DNA of 18,388 nucleotides from JANLUX01 sp031363705. GTDB taxonomy: Bacteria > Bacteroidota > Bacteroidia > AKYH767-A > OLB10. Below the pieces are notes generated by a model. That model saw only the letters and a list, made by a program, of their open reading frames with translations, searched no databases and was not told where the DNA came from. Position numbers and translations under genes: made by a program. Of the stretch, positions 15,797-18,388 are shown in pieces. The stretch lies in assembly GCA_031363705.1 (NCBI GenBank), contig JANLUX010000153.1, forward strand, positions 1-18,388, read 5' to 3'. Positions within the stretch are counted from its first letter, which is position 1. Each line of letters starts with the position of its first letter.

Positions 15797-16678
15797 GTGA
15801 GTAAATTCTATTAACATCTTCCTCAGTTTTTCACTCACTGGAACCAATGGCAATCTCACATATTCCTCGCAAAGCCCCATTGCGTTTAATACTGCTTTAA
15901 TCCCGGGAGGGCTTCCTTCAGTAAACAACATAGGTATCAAATCAAGCAATTGGTAATGTAGTCTTCTTGCTTCTATAAAGTTTCCTGTTAATGCCTTTCG
16001 CACCATTTCTGAAAATATTTGCGGATAAGCATTAGCAACCACTGAGATAACTCCGTCAGCACCTGCACCCATCAATGGAAGTGTTATACTGTCATCACCA
16101 CTTATCAGAAGAAAATCTGCTGGTCGGTTTTTAATAATGAACATGCATTGTTCCATATTTCCGCTAGCTTCTTTTATACCAATGATGTTTTTAAAATCAT
16201 GTGCAAGTTTCAATGTTGTGTCAGCAGTAATATTACTTCCTGTTCTGGAAGGAACATTATATAATATAACCGGCACAGGTGATGCTTTTGCAATGAGTTT
16301 GTAATGCTCATAAATTCCTTGTTGTGATGGTTTGTTATAATAAGGAGATACCGAGAGCACTGCATTAACGCCTTTGAAGTTGAATTCTTTAAAACCTTCT
16401 AATAATTCATTTGTATTGTTACCACCTAAACCTAACACTACGGGAACTTTTTTATTTACCCGGTCAATAACAAATTCAAGTATAGAATTTTTTTCCTCTT
16501 TATTAAGTGTTGCACTTTCGCCCGTGGTTCCTAAAGGTACAATGTATTCGCATTTTCCATTCAATATGTGTTTGATCACTTTATCCAATGCCTTGAAATC
16601 AATGTTTCCATTTTTATGAAATGGAGTCACCAATGCAACCCCGGTACCCTGGAATTTTAAATTAGAGAGCAACCTCAT
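15770..16678 (-). CDS. dapA: 4-hydroxy-tetrahydrodipicolinate synthase
   Basis: This 302-residue enzyme condenses pyruvate with aspartate semialdehyde, the first committed step to diaminopimelate and lysine, in the cytoplasm. Active-site residues are present: Thr51-Thr52 (GTTGES), Tyr140 and Arg145 in LYNVPSRTG, and the Schiff-base Lys169 in GIKEASGN. Length is slightly above the usual 290-295. The extra tail IPSRVLNP and the stop codon come from a REP-like palindrome, so the original C-terminus has been replaced or extended. The start overlaps the end of the DUF6913 gene by 17 bp, which points to translational coupling within a ligA - DUF6913 - dapA operon. Confidence 0.95.
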   Translation of the reverse strand: MRLLSNLKFQGTGVALVTPFHKNGNIDFKALDKVIKHILNGKCEYIVPLGTTGESATLNKEEKNSILEFVIDRVNKKVPVVLGLGGNNTNELLEGFKEFNFKGVNAVLSVSPYYNKPSQQGIYEHYKLIAKASPVPVILYNVPSRTGSNITADTTLKLAHDFKNIIGIKEASGNMEQCMFIIKNRPADFLLISGDDSITLPLMGAGADGVISVVANAYPQIFSEMVRKALTGNFIEARRLHYQLLDLIPMLFTEGSPPGIKAVLNAMGLCEEYVRLPLVPVSEKLRKMLIEFTHIPSRVLNP

Positions 16679-17225
16679 GTTTTAACATATTTAGATAATG
16701 ATTAACCTGTTCAATAAATTTTGGAAGTGAAATATTTTCTTCCACACTAATCATAAAATCATAAAATGGAAGTGAGCTGCGCTCATATCTTCCAATCTTA
16801 AATTTTGCTTTGGTCATGGCAATAATATATTTGAATGGTATGCTGTTTCCTGTATGAAGATCAATTAAAATATCAAAATCTTTAAGCGTAAAATTTTTCA
16901 CTACTGGTGCAATGGGTTTAAAATGCCAGTTCAATGCTTTGCGTGTAAAGAAATCCAAACCCAGTTTACTGAAACGCATGTTGGGTAATTCCTTTCCATT
17001 ATAAAAGCCAAGAGCTAACACATCCTTTTTATAAATATCACGCAACTCTTTTACATATCGTTTGATAACTTCAAAATTCTTTTCGTCAGTTGAATCATAC
17101 ACCACCCCGATAGTTTTTGCATCTTCAAAGGAAACCATCTTCTGTTGCCGTTTGTAAGACCTGAACTCTCGCAAAAACATCATCTTCCCGATTTTGCTTC
17201 TTATGTTTTTTTTCATCATATTCAA
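16662..17225 (-). CDS. DUF6913 domain protein
   Basis: A 187-residue soluble protein without signal peptide, basic at the N-terminus (KKNIRSKIGK). It matches the DUF6913 proteins of Bacteroidota, of unknown function: an IGVVYDSTD segment near 39-47 and a later DFDILIDLHTGNSIPFKYI segment around 117-135. It lies between ligA and dapA on the same strand, 32 bp after ligA and overlapping dapA by 17 bp. The first codons give three possible ATG starts (residues 1, 3 and 4); the longest is shown. Nothing in the sequence suggests a catalytic function. Confidence 0.82.
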   Translation of the reverse strand: MNMMKKNIRSKIGKMMFLREFRSYKRQQKMVSFEDAKTIGVVYDSTDEKNFEVIKRYVKELRDIYKKDVLALGFYNGKELPNMRFSKLGLDFFTRKALNWHFKPIAPVVKNFTLKDFDILIDLHTGNSIPFKYIIAMTKAKFKIGRYERSSLPFYDFMISVEENISLPKFIEQVNHYLNMLKHEVAL

Positions 17226-17257
17226 TTATCAAATTATCAAATTAACTAATTATAAAA

Positions 17258-18388
17258 TCAGCTAATCATCTCATCAAATTGTTCTTCACTAATTACTTTC
17301 ACTTTCATCTTCTCCGCTTTTTCGAGTTTGCTCGGTCCGCAATCATCTCCTGCTAATAAATAATTTGTTTTTCCTGTAACCGAACTCCCGTTTTTACCAC
17401 CATGCTGCTCAATTAATTTCTTCAGCTGATCACGTTCATAATTTTTGAAAGTGCCGGTAACAACAATTGTTATTCCTTTTAATTTATCACTTAATGTTTG
17501 ATTTGATGCATCCTGTTTTATTTCAAATTGCAAACCAGCAAGCTTCAATCGTTCTACTACCTTTCTTTTTTCATCATCAGCAAAATGTTTCAGCACACTC
17601 TCAGCAATCTTTTCACCTATTTCCGGTGCCTCAATCAATTGTTCAAAGTTAGCATTCATTAATGCATCAATGTTTTTAAAATGTCTTGCCAGTTTTCTTG
17701 CAACTGTATCTCCCACATAACGTATTCCAATAGCATACAGCACTCTTTCAAACGCTATCTCTTTTGATTTATTAATACCCTCAATTATATTACCTGCAGA
17801 TTTATCACCCATTCTTTCCAGGCCCATTATCTGTTCTTTCTTCAAATCGTAAATGTCAGCAATATTGTGAACCAATCCTTCGCGAAAAAGAAGATCCACT
17901 GTTTCACCTCCGAGTCCTTCAATATTCATTGCTTTGCGGCTGGTGAAATGAATAAGCCTTCCAACAATCTGCGGAGGACAACCATTCTCATTCGGACAAT
18001 AGTGATTGGCTTCTCCTTCATTCCGGATCAACTCAGTATTACATTCAGGACAATGCGTGATGTATTTTACTTTAGCTGCATGAGCAGGCCGTTTGCTTAA
18101 ATCAACTGCTGTAATCTTTGGAATAATCTCACCGCCTTTTTCAACAAACACAGTATCGCCAATCCGTAAATCCAGTTTCTCAATCTGATCAGCATTATGC
18201 AATGAAGCACGTTTCACAACAGTACCGGCAAGTGTTACCGGTTTCAAATGTGCAACAGGCGTGATGGCTCCGGTGCGTCCTACCTGGTATCCTATATTAT
18301 TTAAAACCGTGGCAGCAGCTTCCGCTTTATACTTGTAAGCAATTGCCCATCGCGGAACTTTTGACGTAAATCCAAGTTCCTGTTGTTG
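17258..18388 (-). CDS. ligA: NAD-dependent DNA ligase (N-terminal part outside window)
   Basis: The frame is open to the right edge, and 376 codons of the C-terminal part are present. The first residues read end of the adenylation domain (WAIAYKYKAEAA, then YQVGRTGAITPVA). The OB fold follows (LKPVTLAGTVVKRASLHN), then a four-cysteine zinc finger (CPEC, then a Cys pair in HYCPNENGC), helix-hairpin-helix repeats (GLGGETVDLL, GIRYVG, APEIGEKIA) and a C-terminal BRCT domain (ITIVVTGTFKNYERDQL). The enzyme seals nicks in DNA replication and repair using NAD. The catalytic lysine lies upstream of the visible part. It is the first visible gene of the minus-strand group with DUF6913 and dapA. Confidence 0.97.
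   Translation of the reverse strand, partial: QQQELGFTSKVPRWAIAYKYKAEAAATVLNNIGYQVGRTGAITPVAHLKPVTLAGTVVKRASLHNADQIEKLDLRIGDTVFVEKGGEIIPKITAVDLSKRPAHAAKVKYITHCPECNTELIRNEGEANHYCPNENGCPPQIVGRLIHFTSRKAMNIEGLGGETVDLLFREGLVHNIADIYDLKKEQIMGLERMGDKSAGNIIEGINKSKEIAFERVLYAIGIRYVGDTVARKLARHFKNIDALMNANFEQLIEAPEIGEKIAESVLKHFADDEKRKVVERLKLAGLQFEIKQDASNQTLSDKLKGITIVVTGTFKNYERDQLKKLIEQHGGKNGSSVTGKTNYLLAGDDCGPSKLEKAEKMKVKVISEEQFDEMIS

Overview
The window looks like the chromosome of a Bacteroidota bacterium that has a type IX secretion system (T9SS). The evidence is: two secreted proteins ending in T9SS sorting domains, perfect Bacteroidota-type -7 boxes (TAnnTTTG) ahead of two genes, an AsmA-like protein and a DUF6913 protein of Bacteroidota type, and low-GC genes mostly without Shine-Dalgarno sequences. 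No rRNA or other marker allows a finer placement.

Layout. Positions 1-1566 hold the 3' part of a surface protein built from Dictyostelium-type CTDC repeats, a cupredoxin-like domain and an Ig-like domain; it ends at a strong terminator. A gene for an AsmA-family envelope protein with a highly charged, tandemly repeated tail follows (1715-4363), then a small T9SS cargo protein (4497-5426). Next is a VWA protein plus ChlI/MoxR-like AAA+ ATPase pair (5466-8087), a dispersed-type inverted repeat (8089-8176) and an exported Cys-type glutathione peroxidase (8223-8735). An IS1182-like transposase abuts the peroxidase gene (8762-10117). On the minus strand lies a two-gene membrane module (DUF1003 protein plus a 99-residue three-helix protein, 10343-11192), bracketed by inverted GTTATGCGC / GCGCATAAC motifs. 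Positions 11193-11823 have no convincing gene; from about 11436 to 11778 they carry a strikingly regular 21-bp periodic array. After it come a small fibronectin type III protein (11824-12537) with a terminator, and a large T9SS cargo protein of the choice-of-anchor-B type (12718-15081). The right end, all on the minus strand, is housekeeping: ligA (cut by the window edge), a DUF6913 gene and dapA, followed by a REP-associated tyrosine transposase (RAYT) gene.

How parts relate. ligA, the DUF6913 gene and dapA are tightly packed and probably co-transcribed. The RAYT gene sits between two identical 33-bp palindromes; one of them forms the last eight codons and the stop of dapA. The VWA and ATPase genes are adjacent and fit a known chaperone-like pairing, though their target is not visible. 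The most unusual structures are the 21-bp array, the RAYT/palindrome unit fused to dapA, and the possibly cassette-like DUF1003 module. The region from about 8.7 to 15.8 kb looks accessory, the flanks look like core genome.
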